Of a stretch of DNA of 35,800 nucleotides, positions 1 to 9,373 are shown piece after piece. The stretch lies in NCBI GenBank assembly GCA_945864585.1, contig CAMBCF010000049.1, positions 1 through 35,800 of the forward strand, written 5' to 3'. Under the pieces are notes generated by a model, which searched no databases, was not told the DNA's origin, and was given only the letters and a program-made list of their open reading frames with translations. The stretch is from Bordetella parapertussis (GTDB taxonomy: Bacteria > Pseudomonadota > Gammaproteobacteria > Burkholderiales > SG8-41). Position 1 is the stretch's first letter. Each line of letters opens with the position of its first letter. The position numbers were made by a program, and so were the translations under genes.

Positions 1-153
1 CCGGAGGGCACGGAAATGGTGATGCCTGGAGACAACATCTCGATCACGGTGACCTTGATTCAGCCGATTGCGATGGAAGAGGGACTGCGCTTTGCGATTC
101 GCGAAGGCGGCAGAACAGTCGGCGCCGGTGTCGTCGCTAAAGTGATCGAGTAA
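1..153 (+). CDS. tuf: Elongation factor Tu, C-terminal end (partial)
   Basis: Only the last 50 codons are in the window. The frame opens at base 1 and ends with TAA at 151-153. The translation has the domain 3 signature of EF-Tu: [14 protein letters not shown], then [20 protein letters not shown], ending VVAKVIE. EF-Tu carries aminoacyl-tRNA to the ribosomal A site as a GTP complex. Only 6 bases separate the stop from the rpsJ start, with no room for a promoter, so I infer that the str-type operon reads straight into the S10 operon here. The 5' part, including the GTPase domain, lies outside the window. Confidence 0.97.
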   Translation, partial: PEGTEMVMPGDNISITVTLIQPIAMEEGLRFAIREGGRTVGAGVVAKVIE

Positions 154-159
154 TTATCA

Positions 160-477
160 ATGGCCGCCTTGAAAAGTTCGAAAATTCGTATCCGCCTGAA
201 GGCGTTCGACTACCGCTTGATAGACCAGTCGGCGCAGGAAATTGTGGATACAGCCAAGCGCACCGGCGCCGTGGTCAAAGGCCCGGTGCCCTTGCCGACG
301 CGTAAGGAACGTTTCGATTTGTTACGCTCGCCGCACGTGAACAAAACGTCGCGCGATCAGATGGAGATACGCACGCATTTGCGTTTGATGGATATTATTG
401 ACCCGACGGACAAAACAGTAGACGCGCTGATGAAGCTCGATTTGCCCGCCGGCGTGGACGTAGAGATTAAGTTGTGA
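160..477 (+). CDS. rpsJ: Small subunit ribosomal protein S10
   Basis: The 105-residue product matches S10 (NusE), a 30S head protein that also acts in NusB/NusG antitermination. Recognisable segments are the early [14 protein letters not shown], the [12 protein letters not shown] loop and the [21 protein letters not shown] region near the C terminus. It is two or three residues longer than the usual 102-103. The ATG lies 6 bases after the tuf stop; no strong Shine-Dalgarno sequence is visible, which suggests translational coupling to tuf. It is first in the S10 gene cluster, but an unusually repetitive 113-base gap separates it from rplC. Confidence 0.97.
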   Translation: MAALKSSKIRIRLKAFDYRLIDQSAQEIVDTAKRTGAVVKGPVPLPTRKERFDLLRSPHVNKTSRDQMEIRTHLRLMDIIDPTDKTVDALMKLDLPAGVDVEIKL

Positions 478-534
478 GTGTTGAGTTAGTACCGCGTGTT
501 TTAACTAATCACTCAAAACTAAACACTCAACACT
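477..534. repeat. Inverted and direct repeats in the rpsJ-rplC gap
   Basis: Starting on the last base of the rpsJ stop codon, AGTGTTGAGT (477-486) is the perfect reverse complement of ACTCAACACT (525-534). Between them, ACTAATCACTCAA (504-516) and ACTAAACACTCAA (518-530) form an imperfect direct repeat of period 14. The RNA could form a 10-bp stem with a large loop, but no T run follows, so it is not a classical terminator. The stretch is A/T/C-rich, unlike the surrounding coding sequence. Its function is unknown; a processing or attenuation role between S10 and L3 is only a possibility. Confidence 0.6.
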
Positions 535-590
535 GCAGTAAGAACGCCTGTCAATTGTAACGGGCTCCTTTTAAAAAAGGTAAATAAATC

Positions 591-1292
591 ATGAACTTAG
601 GACTTGTTGGCCGCAAGGTCGGCATGACCCGCGTTTTCACCGACGATGGCGATACCATCCCGGTGACCGTAGTGGATGTGTCGAATAATCGCGTCACCCA
701 ACTCAAGACGCCCGAAACCGACGGTTACGCCGGCGTGCAGGTAACTTTTGGCAAACGTCGTGCGAGCCGTGTAGTTAAGGCGGCAGCGGGCCATTTTGCC
801 AAGGCGGGTGTTGAGGCGGGTCATACGCTGCGTGAATTTCGTGTTGCGCCGGACAAACTCGGCGAACTCAAGGTCGGTGGTGTCGTCGGCGCCAATGTGT
901 TCCAGGTCGGTCAGATGGTAGACGTGACCGGCGTTTCGCAGGGCAAAGGGTTTCAGGGCGTAATCAGGCGCCACAATTTCTCATCCAATCGTGCGAGTCA
1001 CGGTAATTCGCGTTCACACAACAGCCCTGGCTCGATTGGTATGGCGCAAGACCCGGGCCGCGTGTTTCCCGGCAAGAAAATGGCCGGGCACATGGGCGCG
1101 GTGAAGCGCACCGCGCAAAGCCTGCAAATAGTGCGTATTGATGAGGCACGGCAACTGTTGCTGATCCGCGGCGCGGTACCCGGATCACGCGGCGGCGATG
1201 TCGTGGTGCTTCCCGCCAAGCGTATTAAGCGTGTCACCAAGCCGGTGGCTGCCAAGCCTGGCGCCAGCGCTGCCGCTGGTCCCAGGAAGTAA
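591..1292 (+). CDS. rplC: Large subunit ribosomal protein L3
   Basis: The 233-residue product starts [16 protein letters not shown], the standard bacterial L3 opening. It carries the peptidyl-transferase-facing loop around residues 145-165 ([20 protein letters not shown]), whose Gln is the site methylated by PrmB in relatives. L3 is a primary assembly protein of the 50S subunit. The last ~18 residues ([16 protein letters not shown]) are an Ala/Pro/Lys tail beyond the usual L3 end near residue 210. It is preceded by an AAGG-type ribosome binding site and followed 14 bases later by rplD. Confidence 0.97.
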   Translation: MNLGLVGRKVGMTRVFTDDGDTIPVTVVDVSNNRVTQLKTPETDGYAGVQVTFGKRRASRVVKAAAGHFAKAGVEAGHTLREFRVAPDKLGELKVGGVVGANVFQVGQMVDVTGVSQGKGFQGVIRRHNFSSNRASHGNSRSHNSPGSIGMAQDPGRVFPGKKMAGHMGAVKRTAQSLQIVRIDEARQLLLIRGAVPGSRGGDVVVLPAKRIKRVTKPVAAKPGASAAAGPRK

Positions 1293-1306
1293 GGGCGGAA
1301 TAGATC

Positions 1307-1927
1307 ATGGAACTCAATCTGATAGACGACCAGGGCCAGGCGACGGCGAAAGTATCCGCCTCGGACGCCACCTTTGGCCGTGAATTTAATGAAGCGCTGG
1401 TGCATCAACTGGTGACCGCGTATCTGGCCAATGGACGTAGCGGCACCCGCGCGCAAAAAGATCGCGGCGAAGTGCGCCACTCCACTAAAAAACCGTTTCG
1501 TCAAAAAGGTACAGGCCGTGCGCGTGCGGGTATGACCTCCAGCCCCCTGTGGCGCGGCGGCGGGCGGATTTTCCCGAATCGGCCGGACGAAAATTTCAGT
1601 CAAAAACTAAATCGTAAAATGTATCGTGCGGGTGTATGTGCGATTCTGTCGCAGCTCGCGCGCGAAGAGCGGCTGGTGGTGGTGGATAGCTTCACCCTCA
1701 GCGCGCCCAAAACCAGGCTGCTGGCGCAAAAGTTGAAAGACATGGGCCTTGACGATGTGCTGATCATTACCGACGCGCTTGATGATAATTTGCGTTTGTC
1801 TTCGCGCAATCTGCACTACGTCAGCGTCGCCTCGGTCAGCGAAGCCGATCCGGTGACCCTGATCCGCCACCAAAAAGTCGTGGTGACCAAGAGCGCAGTC
1901 GCCAAGATCGAGGAGATGCTGGCATGA
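1307..1927 (+). CDS. rplD: Large subunit ribosomal protein L4
   Basis: The 206-residue product has the L4 extended loop ([19 protein letters not shown] and [20 protein letters not shown]), which reaches the exit tunnel, and the C-terminal globular domain (LVVVDSF, VLIITD). In E. coli, L4 represses its own S10 operon through the rpsJ leader; that leader would lie upstream of this window. The TGA stop overlaps the ATG of rplW by 4 bases (ATGA), so the two are translationally coupled. Confidence 0.97.
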   Translation: MELNLIDDQGQATAKVSASDATFGREFNEALVHQLVTAYLANGRSGTRAQKDRGEVRHSTKKPFRQKGTGRARAGMTSSPLWRGGGRIFPNRPDENFSQKLNRKMYRAGVCAILSQLAREERLVVVDSFTLSAPKTRLLAQKLKDMGLDDVLIITDALDDNLRLSSRNLHYVSVASVSEADPVTLIRHQKVVVTKSAVAKIEEMLA

Positions 1928-2265
1928 AAGCGTATAGCCCGGAAAGACTGACCCAGGTATTGCTCGCGCCGGTGGTATCGGAAAAGAGTACCTTCGTCGG
2001 CGAAAAGAATAATCAGTTTGTGTTTCGTGTGGCGCCCGACGCTACCAAGCCCGAAGTCAAGGCCGCAGTCGAGTTGCTGTTCAGCCCGAAGGACAAGAAA
2101 CTGGACGTCGAAGGCGTGCGTATAGTCAACGTCAAGGGTAAGGAAAAGCGCATGGGCAAGTTTGCCGGTCGCCGTAGCGGATGGAAAAAGGCGTATGTGA
2201 CTCTGGGCAAGGACAAAGACGGCAAGAACCAGGACATCAACTTCGCCGCAGGGGAGAACAAGTAA
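1924..2265 (+). CDS. rplW: Large subunit ribosomal protein L23
   Basis: The 113-residue product has the L23 core: [19 protein letters not shown] near the start, [25 protein letters not shown], then [33 protein letters not shown] written here as adjoining blocks. L23 sits at the tunnel exit and is the docking site for trigger factor and SRP. It is slightly longer than the usual ~100 residues because of a C-terminal stretch ([17 protein letters not shown]). It overlaps rplD by 4 bases, and its last stop-codon base is the first base of the rplB ATG. Confidence 0.96.
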   Translation: MKAYSPERLTQVLLAPVVSEKSTFVGEKNNQFVFRVAPDATKPEVKAAVELLFSPKDKKLDVEGVRIVNVKGKEKRMGKFAGRRSGWKKAYVTLGKDKDGKNQDINFAAGENK

Positions 2266-3098
2266 TGCTGATCAAAGTCAAACCAACTTCTCCCGGCCGC
2301 CGCGGTCTGGTCAAGGTGGTAACGCCGGGCTTGCACAAAGGCAAGCCGGTGACCTCGCTGCTCGACAGTCAATCCAAAAAAGCAGGGCGCAATCAGCATG
2401 GCCGTATCACCATGCGCCATCAAGGGGGCGGCCACAAGCAACACTATCGCATGATTGACTTCCGCCGCAATAAGGATGGCATCGTGGCGAAGGTCGAGCG
2501 TATCGAATACGACCCGAATCGCAGCGCGCATCTTGCGTTGTTGTGTTACGCCGACGGCGAGCGCCGTTACATCATTGCCACCAAAGGCCTGACGCCTGGC
2601 ACGCAACTGGTGTCCGGTTCAGAGGCGCCCATCAAGCCGGGCAATGCGCTGCCGCTGCGCAATATTCCGGTGGGTAGCACCATATGCTGCGTGGAAATGC
2701 TGCCGGGCAAGGGTGCGCAATTGTCGCGCTCCGCCGGTACTTCCGTGCAGTTGCTGGCGCGCGAAGGTGATTACGCGCAATTGCGTTTGCGCTCTGGCGA
2801 AATTCGAAAAGTGCATGTGAATTGCCGCGCCACGCTAGGCGAAGTCGGTAATGAAGAGCACTCGCTGGAATCCATCGGCAAAGCCGGGCGTGTGCGCTGG
2901 CGCGGCGTGCGTCCGACGGTGCGCGGCGTGGCGATGAATCCGATTGACCATCCGCACGGCGGTGGCGAAGGCAGAACCGCTGCCGCGCAGGCGCCAGTCA
3001 GCCCGTGGGGGGTGATGTGCAAGGGTTACAAAACGCGCAAAGTCAAACGCACCAACAGCATGATAGTGCGCCGGCGCAATTCCAAAACCTCGGCGTAA
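2265..3098 (+). CDS. rplB: Large subunit ribosomal protein L2
   Basis: The 277-residue product starts [14 protein letters not shown]. The frame stays open 28 codons further upstream, but that part only translates the end of rplW in another frame. The ATG at 2265, sharing one base with the rplW stop, gives the normal L2 start. The hallmark [15 protein letters not shown] near residue 225, with the conserved histidine beside the peptidyl transferase centre, is intact, as is the [20 protein letters not shown]-terminal region. L2 is a primary 23S rRNA-binding protein needed for subunit association. Confidence 0.97.
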   Translation: MLIKVKPTSPGRRGLVKVVTPGLHKGKPVTSLLDSQSKKAGRNQHGRITMRHQGGGHKQHYRMIDFRRNKDGIVAKVERIEYDPNRSAHLALLCYADGERRYIIATKGLTPGTQLVSGSEAPIKPGNALPLRNIPVGSTICCVEMLPGKGAQLSRSAGTSVQLLAREGDYAQLRLRSGEIRKVHVNCRATLGEVGNEEHSLESIGKAGRVRWRGVRPTVRGVAMNPIDHPHGGGEGRTAAAQAPVSPWGVMCKGYKTRKVKRTNSMIVRRRNSKTSA

Positions 3099-3116
3099 CA
3101 GAAATTAGGGGTACCT

Positions 3117-3428
3117 ATGGCACGTTCCATTAAAAAAGGTCCGTTCGTCGATCACCATCTGATGCATAAAGTGGAGGCGGCGCGCGCGGTATCGGACAAG
3201 CGACCTATCAAAACCTGGTCGCGCCGTTCGACGGTGCTGCCGGATTTTGTCGGGCTCACCATCGCGGTGCATAACGGCAAGCAGCATATTCCGGTGTATA
3301 TCACCGAGAACATGGTTGGGCATAAACTGGGCGAGTTTTCGCACACGCGCACGTTCAAGGGCCATTCCAAGGCTGGTGCGGCGACGGCAGATAAAAAATC
3401 TGCGCCGACACCCTCACCTGCCAAATAA
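3117..3428 (+). CDS. rpsS: Small subunit ribosomal protein S19
   Basis: The 103-residue product starts [15 protein letters not shown] and contains the conserved [15 protein letters not shown] and [13 protein letters not shown]-type blocks (here [20 protein letters not shown]). S19 is a 30S head protein that binds 16S rRNA together with S13. The core ends near residue 88, and a low-complexity tail ([17 protein letters not shown]) extends it beyond the usual 92 residues. Just after the stop, the sequence TAAGCGGCC is duplicated with period 12, giving three in-frame stop codons (3426, 3438, 3450). Confidence 0.96.
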   Translation: MARSIKKGPFVDHHLMHKVEAARAVSDKRPIKTWSRRSTVLPDFVGLTIAVHNGKQHIPVYITENMVGHKLGEFSHTRTFKGHSKAGAATADKKSAPTPSPAK

Positions 3429-3464
3429 GCGGCCAAGTAAGCGGCCGGGTAAACGGAGAGCACC

Positions 3465-3806
3465 ATGCAAACAACAGCAAAACTGCGCGGCGTCAGACTG
3501 TCGGCCCAAAAGGGGCGGCTGGTGGCTGATTTGGTTCGCGGACAGGCGGTGGAGAGTGCGCTCAATATTCTCCAGTTCTCGCCCAAAAAAGGCGCCACCA
3601 TTATTCGTAAAGTTCTCGAGTCGGCGATCGCCAATGCCGAGCACAATGATGGCGCGGATATCGATGAACTGAAAATCACCAGCATCTTTGTTGAAAAAGG
3701 TCCGGTGCTCAAGCGCTTTCATGCACGCGCCAAGGGTCGCGGCGTGCGGGTGCTCAAGCACTCCTGCCATATTTATCTGACGGTTGGCGACGGAAGGAAT
3801 GCGTAA
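3465..3806 (+). CDS. rplV: Large subunit ribosomal protein L22
   Basis: The 113-residue product has the L22 features: [21 protein letters not shown] near the N terminus (residues 7-27 in two adjoining blocks) and the long beta-hairpin loop [20 protein letters not shown] that lines the exit tunnel and is the classic macrolide-resistance site. A GGAGAG ribosome binding site precedes the ATG. The final base of its stop is the first base of the rpsC start codon, indicating coupled translation. Confidence 0.96.
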   Translation: MQTTAKLRGVRLSAQKGRLVADLVRGQAVESALNILQFSPKKGATIIRKVLESAIANAEHNDGADIDELKITSIFVEKGPVLKRFHARAKGRGVRVLKHSCHIYLTVGDGRNA

Positions 3807-4540
3807 TGGGTCAAAAAATACATCCGACAGGATTTCGCCTCGCGGTTACGCGCGATTGGTCCTCCCGCTGGTATGCGAACGATCGTAATTTCCCCGGCAT
3901 GCTGCTGGAGGATCTGAAGGTTCGTGATTACCTCAAGCAAAAATTGTCGCACGCGGCCGTGTCACGCGTCATCATCGAGCGTCCCGCGAAAAACGCACGC
4001 ATCACGATTTACAGTGCCCGTCCGGGTGTGGTGATCGGCAAGAAGGGCGAGGATATCGAATCGCTGAAGTCGCAGTTGCAAAAAATGCTGCATGTGCCAG
4101 TCCACGTCAATATCGAAGAAGTTCGCAAGCCCGAACTCGATGCGCAACTGATCGCGGACTCCATCTCGCAGCAGTTACAGAAACGCATTATGTTCCGCCG
4201 CGCGATGAAACGCGCCATTACCAATGCCATGCGCCTGGGTGCACAGGGCATCAAGATCATGAGTGCCGGCCGCCTGAATGGCATTGAAATCGCGCGCACC
4301 GAATGGTATCGCGAAGGCCGCGTGCCGCTGCACACACTGCGCGCAGGCATCCATTACGGCGTAGCGGAAGCCAAGACCACCTATGGCGTCATCGGCATCA
4401 AAGTGTGGGTGTATCTGGGTGAAATGTTGGCCAAGAACGAACAGCCGGCGGCCACGCCGGGCGGAGCGTCCGATACCCCGCCGCCCGCGAGAAAACCGCG
4501 CAAGCCAGGAGTGAAACGTGCTACAGCCATCCAGACGTAA
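3806..4540 (+). CDS. rpsC: Small subunit ribosomal protein S3
   Basis: The 244-residue product starts [12 protein letters not shown]. It has a KH domain with the [13 protein letters not shown] loop near residues 72-84 and the C-terminal domain ending around [14 protein letters not shown]3 forms part of the mRNA entry channel and its helicase activity. The tail after residue ~210 ([20 protein letters not shown]) is Pro/Ala-rich, as in many proteobacteria. Its last 23 bases overlap the start of rplP in another frame. Confidence 0.97.
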   Translation: MGQKIHPTGFRLAVTRDWSSRWYANDRNFPGMLLEDLKVRDYLKQKLSHAAVSRVIIERPAKNARITIYSARPGVVIGKKGEDIESLKSQLQKMLHVPVHVNIEEVRKPELDAQLIADSISQQLQKRIMFRRAMKRAITNAMRLGAQGIKIMSAGRLNGIEIARTEWYREGRVPLHTLRAGIHYGVAEAKTTYGVIGIKVWVYLGEMLAKNEQPAATPGGASDTPPPARKPRKPGVKRATAIQT

Positions 4541-4934
4541 GTATCGTAAAGAACAAAAGGGGCGCAATAAAGGTATTGCGACCCGTGGCGCCAAGGTGAG
4601 CTTTGGCGACTTTGGACTGAAGGCAACGGGCCGCGGCCGTCTGACAGCACGTCAGATCGAGGCGGCGCGCCGCGCCATGACGCGCCATATCAAGCGCGGC
4701 GGTAGAATCTGGATACGCATATTTCCCGACAAGCCGATCTCGCGTAAACCCGCCGAGGTGCGCATGGGCAATGGCAAGGGCAACCCCGAGTATTGGGTCG
4801 CTGAAATTCAGCCGGGAAAAGTATTGTATGAAATGGACGGCGTAAACGAAGTGACGGCCAAGGAAGCATTCCGGTTGGCCGCGGCGAAATTGCCGATTGC
4901 AACCACCTTTGTGCAGCGTCAGGTAGGAGGCTAA
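4518..4934 (+). CDS. rplP: Large subunit ribosomal protein L16
   Basis: The 138-residue product starts [15 protein letters not shown], as expected for L16. The start is a GTG lying 23 bases inside rpsC, chosen because homologues begin at exactly this residue and an AGGAG ribosome binding site is at 4507-4511. The conserved [20 protein letters not shown] block includes the arginine that YcfD-type oxygenases hydroxylate in some bacteria. L16 binds late in 50S assembly near the A site. rpmC follows after 3 bases. Confidence 0.96.
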   Translation: MLQPSRRKYRKEQKGRNKGIATRGAKVSFGDFGLKATGRGRLTARQIEAARRAMTRHIKRGGRIWIRIFPDKPISRKPAEVRMGNGKGNPEYWVAEIQPGKVLYEMDGVNEVTAKEAFRLAAAKLPIATTFVQRQVGG

Positions 4935-4937
4935 GAC

Positions 4938-5138
4938 ATGAAAGCGAATGAATTGCGTGGCAAGTCTGTTGACGAACTGAAGCAGGAATTGCAGTCGTTG
5001 CTACGCGCGCAGTTTTCACTGCGCATGCAAAAAGCGACGCAGCAACTTGCGAATACCAGCCAGATCGGCAAGACACGGCGTGACATATCCCGTGTGCGTA
5101 CCGTGTTGACGCAAAAAGAAATGGGTAAAACAGCATGA
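4938..5138 (+). CDS. rpmC: Large subunit ribosomal protein L29
   Basis: This is a small 66-residue helical protein starting [18 protein letters not shown], with the conserved [17 protein letters not shown] and [15 protein letters not shown] helices. L29 packs beside L23 at the tunnel exit. A strong GGAGG ribosome binding site (4926-4930) precedes the ATG. The stop overlaps the rpsQ start as ATGA. Confidence 0.95.
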   Translation: MKANELRGKSVDELKQELQSLLRAQFSLRMQKATQQLANTSQIGKTRRDISRVRTVLTQKEMGKTA

Positions 5139-5410
5139 GTGAAATCGGCAACAAGAGCGCCAATAAGCGTAACCTTACTGGCCGCGTGGTCAGCGATAAA
5201 ATGGATAAAACCGTAACCGTTTTGGTGGAGCGGCGTGTCAAGCACGCGCTCTACGGTAAATTTCTAACCCTGTCGAAAAAGTATCACGCGCACGACGAGA
5301 AAAACGAATTTCACGAGGGCGATACGGTCACCATTGAAGAATGCCGTCCGTTGTCCAAGACCAAGGCATGGCGGGTAGTCAATTTGGTGGAAAAATCTCG
5401 CGCGGTTTAA
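5135..5410 (+). CDS. rpsQ: Small subunit ribosomal protein S17
   Basis: The 91-residue product has the S17 OB-fold signature: [27 protein letters not shown], and [22 protein letters not shown]17 is a primary 16S rRNA-binding protein. It is the last gene of the S10 block; a 269-base non-coding gap with an internal promoter follows before rplN, as at the S10/spc boundary in E. coli. Confidence 0.96.
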   Translation: MSEIGNKSANKRNLTGRVVSDKMDKTVTVLVERRVKHALYGKFLTLSKKYHAHDEKNEFHEGDTVTIEECRPLSKTKAWRVVNLVEKSRAV

Positions 5411-5431
5411 TGATTAAAGCGAATTTGGGGT

Positions 5432-5459
5432 TTGCAAACAGGTAATAAGCAGTTACAAT
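5432..5459 (+). promoter_or_regulatory. Candidate sigma70 promoter for the spc block
   Basis: TTGCAA (5432-5437) and TACAAT (5454-5459) are separated by 16 bases and match the -35 and -10 consensus at 4/6 and 5/6 positions. They lie 22 bases after rpsQ and about 220 bases before rplN, in the largest gap of the superoperon (5411-5679). E. coli also has its spc promoter between S17 and L14. The rest of the gap is non-coding; with this promoter it would be a 5' leader of roughly 210 bases. I see no convincing terminator in it. Confidence 0.6.
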
Positions 5460-5679
5460 CGACTGTTTTCACAGCCACTAAAGCAGTGCCAGCCTTTACT
5501 ATTGGCAAGCAGCGGGTGTGGCGTATCAGCCCCTAAGTGAAATACGTGAAAGTGTAACTTGGGGCGCCAATACTGATCTGATGCTTTGGGAAAGTTCCGA
5601 TGCTCCCGCTGCCGGATCAAGTTGGAAAAGCGCCTGGCGTATTAATGCGCCGGCGTGTTAATGAAGCGAGAAGCTAAAC

Positions 5680-6048
5680 ATGATTCAGATGCAATCCGTA
5701 TTGGATGTTGCCGACAACACTGGTGCTCGTGCCGTAATGTGCATAAAAGTGCTGGGGGGGTCCAAGCGGCGTTATGCAGGCATCGGCGACGTGATCAAGG
5801 TCAGCATCAAGGACGCCGCGCCGCGCGGTCGTGTCAAAAAAGGTGAAGTGTATGACGCGGTGGTGGTGCGTACCGCCAAAGGCGTGCGCCGCTCGGATGG
5901 TTCGCTGGTGAAGTTCGACTCTAACGCAGCGGTACTGCTCAATGCCAAACTGGAACCCATCGGCACGCGCATATTTGGACCGGTGACGCGCGAGTTGCGT
6001 AGCGAGCGGTTCATGAAAATTGTTTCACTCGCCCCGGAAGTTATTTAA
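5680..6048 (+). CDS. rplN: Large subunit ribosomal protein L14
   Basis: The 122-residue product starts [20 protein letters not shown], with the L14 signature and the C-terminal [23 protein letters not shown]14 binds 23S rRNA at the subunit interface and is the target of the silencing factor RsfS. The ATG at 5680 fits homologues exactly; a longer open frame starting at 5655 is out of frame. It is the first gene of the spc block, 10 bases ahead of rplX. Confidence 0.97.
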   Translation: MIQMQSVLDVADNTGARAVMCIKVLGGSKRRYAGIGDVIKVSIKDAAPRGRVKKGEVYDAVVVRTAKGVRRSDGSLVKFDSNAAVLLNAKLEPIGTRIFGPVTRELRSERFMKIVSLAPEVI

Positions 6049-6058
6049 GGAGCGTGGC

Positions 6059-6385
6059 ATGAAAAAGATTAGAAAAGGCGATGACGTCATCGTCATCACC
6101 GGTCGCGACAAGGGTAAGCGGGGCACGGTGCTGAAGCTGGTTTCCGATAGTCACGTGCTGGTCGAGGGCGCGAACAAGGTCAAAAAGCATGAGCGGCCCA
6201 ATCCGATGAAAAATACCCAGGGCGGCATCATCGATAAGGAAATGCCGCTGCCGATATCGAATGTGGCATTGTTTAACCCGGCGACGAAAAAGGCCGACCG
6301 CGTGGGCATCAAGGAAATTGAAGGTGCTGGCGGGGCCAAGCGCGTGCGCTATTTCAAGTCTAATGGCGAAGTCATTGACGTATGA
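6059..6385 (+). CDS. rplX: Large subunit ribosomal protein L24
   Basis: The 108-residue product starts [20 protein letters not shown], the KOW motif opening of L24. The frame is open upstream to 6020, but the ATG at 6059 is preceded by AAGGAG at 6048-6053 and matches the family start. L24 nucleates 50S assembly. The stop overlaps the rplE ATG (ATGA). Confidence 0.96.
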   Translation: MKKIRKGDDVIVITGRDKGKRGTVLKLVSDSHVLVEGANKVKKHERPNPMKNTQGGIIDKEMPLPISNVALFNPATKKADRVGIKEIEGAGGAKRVRYFKSNGEVIDV

Positions 6386-7083
6386 GCGAACAGAAAGAAC
6401 AAAAGAAGTCCAAGCCCGCCCGCGAGGCCCGCGAGGCCCGCGAACCGCGTGAACCCAAGGGTAAGCCTGCGGCCAAAGATGCGGCTGAGTCCCGTGGTGA
6501 AAAGTCCGCCGGCAAAAAGACAGCACTGGCCAAGCCTATGGGGCCGGCTCGGCTGCAGACCTACTACCGCGATACGGTGGTCAAGGGCCTGACTGAGAAA
6601 TTCGCCTACAAATCCGTGATGCAAGTGCCGCGTCTGGACAAGATCGTGCTCAATATGGGCGTGGGCGAGGCGGTTGCGGACAAGAAAATCATGGATAACG
6701 CCGTGGCCGATATGACCAAAATCGCCGGCCAGAAGCCGCTGGTGACCAAGTCGCGCAAAGCCATTGCCTCGTTCAAGATCCGTGAAAATTATCCGGTGGG
6801 CTGCAAGGTAACTTTGCGCGGAGCGCGCATGTATGATTTTCTGGATCGTCTGGTCAACGTGGCGATGCCGCGTATCCGCGATTTTCGCGGCATCTCCGCG
6901 CGCAGCTTTGACGGCATGGGCAACTACAACATGGGCGTCAAGGAGCAAATTATTTTCCCCGAGATCGAGTACGACAAGATTGATGCGATCCGCGGCATGA
7001 ACATCACTATTTCGACCACGGCCAAAACGGACGACGAAGCAAGAGCCCTGCTGGCCGCGTTCAAATTTCCGTTCAGGAACTGA
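6382..7083 (+). CDS. rplE: Large subunit ribosomal protein L5 with an N-terminal extension
   Basis: Residues from about 54 to 233 are a complete L5: [35 protein letters not shown], the Gly/Arg loop [20 protein letters not shown], and a C terminus of [18 protein letters not shown]5 binds 5S rRNA and the P-site tRNA elbow. Residues 1-53 are an additional Lys/Glu/Ala-rich segment with an imperfect [10 protein letters not shown] repeat, absent from typical 178-180-residue L5. The start overlaps rplX (ATGA), which supports translation of the extension. The alternative internal ATG at 6538 has no visible ribosome binding site. Confidence 0.95.
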   Translation: MSEQKEQKKSKPAREAREAREPREPKGKPAAKDAAESRGEKSAGKKTALAKPMGPARLQTYYRDTVVKGLTEKFAYKSVMQVPRLDKIVLNMGVGEAVADKKIMDNAVADMTKIAGQKPLVTKSRKAIASFKIRENYPVGCKVTLRGARMYDFLDRLVNVAMPRIRDFRGISARSFDGMGNYNMGVKEQIIFPEIEYDKIDAIRGMNITISTTAKTDDEARALLAAFKFPFRN

Positions 7084-7091
7084 GGACTTTC

Positions 7092-7397
7092 ATGGCAAAG
7101 CAGTCAGTGATTAACCGCAATGAGCAGCGCAAGGAAACGGTGAAGAAATTCGCCGCCAAGCGCAAGGCGTTGCGCGATGCGGCGAACAATCAATCGTTGT
7201 CGCCGGAAGATCGTTACGAGGCGCGTCTCAAGCTGCAAAAGCTTCCGCGTAATGCAAGTCCGGTGCGTCTGCGCAATCGTTGCGCGTTGACGGGCCGGCC
7301 GCGCGGGGTCTACCGCAAGTTTGGTTTGGCGCGCGGGAAGCTGCGTGACATCGCGATGCGCGGGGAAATCCCCGGCATTATCAAGGCAAGCTGGTAA
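7092..7397 (+). CDS. rpsN: Small subunit ribosomal protein S14 (zinc-independent form)
   Basis: This is a 101-residue, C-minus type S14: [42 protein letters not shown] as a run of adjoining blocks, and a C terminus [11 protein letters not shown]. It lacks the CxxC...CxxC zinc ribbon of the short form. S14 is a late-assembling head protein next to S3 and S10. It follows rplE after 8 bases; an 88-base spacer follows before rpsH. Confidence 0.96.
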   Translation: MAKQSVINRNEQRKETVKKFAAKRKALRDAANNQSLSPEDRYEARLKLQKLPRNASPVRLRNRCALTGRPRGVYRKFGLARGKLRDIAMRGEIPGIIKASW

Positions 7398-7485
7398 CTG
7401 CGAAGCGTAAAGTGTTAATCATGGGTAGTGAGTTGAGCATCCTGAACGTAGCGAGTGTATACACCAGGAAGCGGGAGAACATTGC

Positions 7486-7881
7486 ATGAGTATGAGTGAT
7501 CCGGTCGCTGATATGCTGACGCGCATTCGTAATGCGCAGCAGTCGGAAAAACAATCGGTAGCGGTGCCGGCGAGCAAGTTGAAGGCGGCCATTGCCAAAG
7601 TGCTCAAGGACGAGGGTTACATTGAGGATTTCGCCGTGCGCGATCAGGACGGCAAATCCCACCTCGACATCAGCCTTAAATATTATGCCGGGCGCCCGGT
7701 GATCGAAAAGATCGAGCGCGTGAGCCGTCCTGGGCTGCGTATTTACCGGCCCAGTACGCAGATTCCGGTGGTGATGAATGGTTTGGGCGTGGCGATAGTA
7801 TCCACCTCCAAGGGCGTCATGACCGATCGCAAGGCGCGCGGCATGGGTGTGGGTGGCGAAGTGCTGTGTATCGTGGCCTGA
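7486..7881 (+). CDS. rpsH: Small subunit ribosomal protein S8
   Basis: The 131-residue product starts [18 protein letters not shown] and ends with the S8 signature [21 protein letters not shown]8 is a primary 16S rRNA-binding protein; in E. coli it represses the spc operon by binding mRNA near rplE. No clear copy of that helix was picked out by eye here. GCGGGAG at 7471-7477 is the likely ribosome binding site. Confidence 0.96.
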   Translation: MSMSDPVADMLTRIRNAQQSEKQSVAVPASKLKAAIAKVLKDEGYIEDFAVRDQDGKSHLDISLKYYAGRPVIEKIERVSRPGLRIYRPSTQIPVVMNGLGVAIVSTSKGVMTDRKARGMGVGGEVLCIVA

Positions 7882-7899
7882 TGTAAGCGGAGTTCTAAC

Positions 7900-8433
7900 A
7901 TGTCCAGAGTTGCAAATGATCCGGTTCTCATCCCTGAAAAAGTGGATGTCATGCTCAATGCCACCGAAATCTCGGTCAAAGGTCCGTTGGGGGTGTTGTC
8001 ACAAAAATTGTCGCCGAACGTACTGGTGCAACGGGTTGAAAATAGAATTGAGTTCAAGGGAAACGACAATTCCAGCCTGGCGAACGCCATGTCGGGGACG
8101 CTGCGTGCGCTGGTGTCGAATATGGTGGTGGGCGTCTCCAAAGGATTTGAAAAGAAATTGGCCCTTGTGGGCGTGGGTTATCGCGCCCAGGTGCAGGGCG
8201 ACAAAGTGAATCTGACCCTGGGTTTTTCGCACCCGGTGGTGCATCAATTGCCCAAAGGCGTGAAGGCTGAAACGCCGACGCAAACCGAGATCATCATCAA
8301 GGGTGCGGATCGTCAGCAGGTGGGACAGGTCGCGGCGGAGATACGTGGGTATCGCAGCCCCGAGCCGTACAAGGGCAAGGGCGTGCGCTACCTCGGTGAG
8401 CAGATCGTGCTCAAGGAAACCAAAAAGAAGTAG
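7900..8433 (+). CDS. rplF: Large subunit ribosomal protein L6
   Basis: The 177-residue product has the two repeated L6 domains. The start is [17 protein letters not shown] and the C-terminal signature is [21 protein letters not shown]6 lies near the sarcin-ricin loop at the base of the L7/L12 stalk. The length is normal (E. coli 177). It follows rpsH after 18 bases. Confidence 0.97.
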   Translation: MSRVANDPVLIPEKVDVMLNATEISVKGPLGVLSQKLSPNVLVQRVENRIEFKGNDNSSLANAMSGTLRALVSNMVVGVSKGFEKKLALVGVGYRAQVQGDKVNLTLGFSHPVVHQLPKGVKAETPTQTEIIIKGADRQQVGQVAAEIRGYRSPEPYKGKGVRYLGEQIVLKETKKK

Positions 8434-8455
8434 GCGGTTAGGAGTTAAGTAAGCC

Positions 8456-8812
8456 ATGATAGAAAAGAAACAAGCACGGTTGCGCCGCTCCCGCCGTACT
8501 CGCGCAAAAATCGCGGAATTGAAAGCGGTGCGCCTGACGGTCAATCGTTCCAATGTGCATATATATGCGCAGGTGATCGATGCCACGGGCGGCAAAGTGC
8601 TGGCCAGCGCGTCGTCCGCGGAAAAGGGCGTGCGCGGCGAGTTGAAAAATGGCGGCAACATCAAGGCGGCAGCGATCGTCGGCAGGTTGATTGCCGAAAA
8701 AGCGAAACAAGCCGGTGTTGAGACCGTGGCTTTCGACCGTTCGGGTTACCGTTTTCATGGCCGTGTCAAGGCGCTGGCCGAAGCCGCGCGTGAAGCCGGC
8801 CTTAAGTTTTAG
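8456..8812 (+). CDS. rplR: Large subunit ribosomal protein L18
   Basis: The 118-residue product starts [21 protein letters not shown], giving the basic N-terminal tail, followed by [16 protein letters not shown] and the C-terminal [21 protein letters not shown]18 binds 5S rRNA with L5. The length is normal (117 in E. coli). GGAG at 8440-8443 is the nearest ribosome binding site, slightly far from the ATG. Confidence 0.96.
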   Translation: MIEKKQARLRRSRRTRAKIAELKAVRLTVNRSNVHIYAQVIDATGGKVLASASSAEKGVRGELKNGGNIKAAAIVGRLIAEKAKQAGVETVAFDRSGYRFHGRVKALAEAAREAGLKF

Positions 8813-8833
8813 GATCAGGACCAGGAAATAGCC

Positions 8834-9361
8834 ATGGCGAAAATGCAAGCATCCAAAATGCAGACCGGCAATGAAGATCGTGGTGACGGTCTGCGGGAAA
8901 AAATGGTGGCCATCAATCGCGTGACCAAAGTAGTGAAAGGCGGCCGCATTCTGGGTTTCGCCGCACTGACGGTGGTGGGCGATGGTGATGGCAGCATCGG
9001 CATGGGCAAAGGCAAGTCGCGCGAGGTGCCGGTGGCGGTGCAAAAGGCGATGGAAGAAGCGCGCCGCAAAATGGTCAAAGTGCAATTGAAGAATGGCACG
9101 CTGCAACACACCGTAATTGGCCGTCATGGCGCTGCCAAGGTGTACATGCAGCCGGCGTCGGAAGGCACAGGCATCATCGCAGGCGGCCCGGTGCGTGCGG
9201 TGCTGGAAGTTATGGGCGTGACCAACATTCTGGCGAAGTGCCAGGGATCGACCAATCCCTACAATGTGGTTCGCGCCACGATCAACGGTCTGACGGCGAT
9301 GAATACGCCGGCCGAGATCGCTGCGAAGCGCGGCAAGTCCGTGCAAGAAATAACAGGGTAA
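8834..9361 (+). CDS. rpsE: Small subunit ribosomal protein S5
   Basis: The 175-residue product has the S5 double-stranded RNA-binding domain ([38 protein letters not shown]) and C-terminal domain ([32 protein letters not shown]). S5 controls decoding accuracy (ram and spectinomycin-resistance sites). The first ~18 residues ([16 protein letters not shown]) are a normal variable N terminus. rpmD follows after 12 bases. Confidence 0.97.
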   Translation: MAKMQASKMQTGNEDRGDGLREKMVAINRVTKVVKGGRILGFAALTVVGDGDGSIGMGKGKSREVPVAVQKAMEEARRKMVKVQLKNGTLQHTVIGRHGAAKVYMQPASEGTGIIAGGPVRAVLEVMGVTNILAKCQGSTNPYNVVRATINGLTAMNTPAEIAAKRGKSVQEITG

Positions 9362-9373
9362 CCCGGGGTAATT

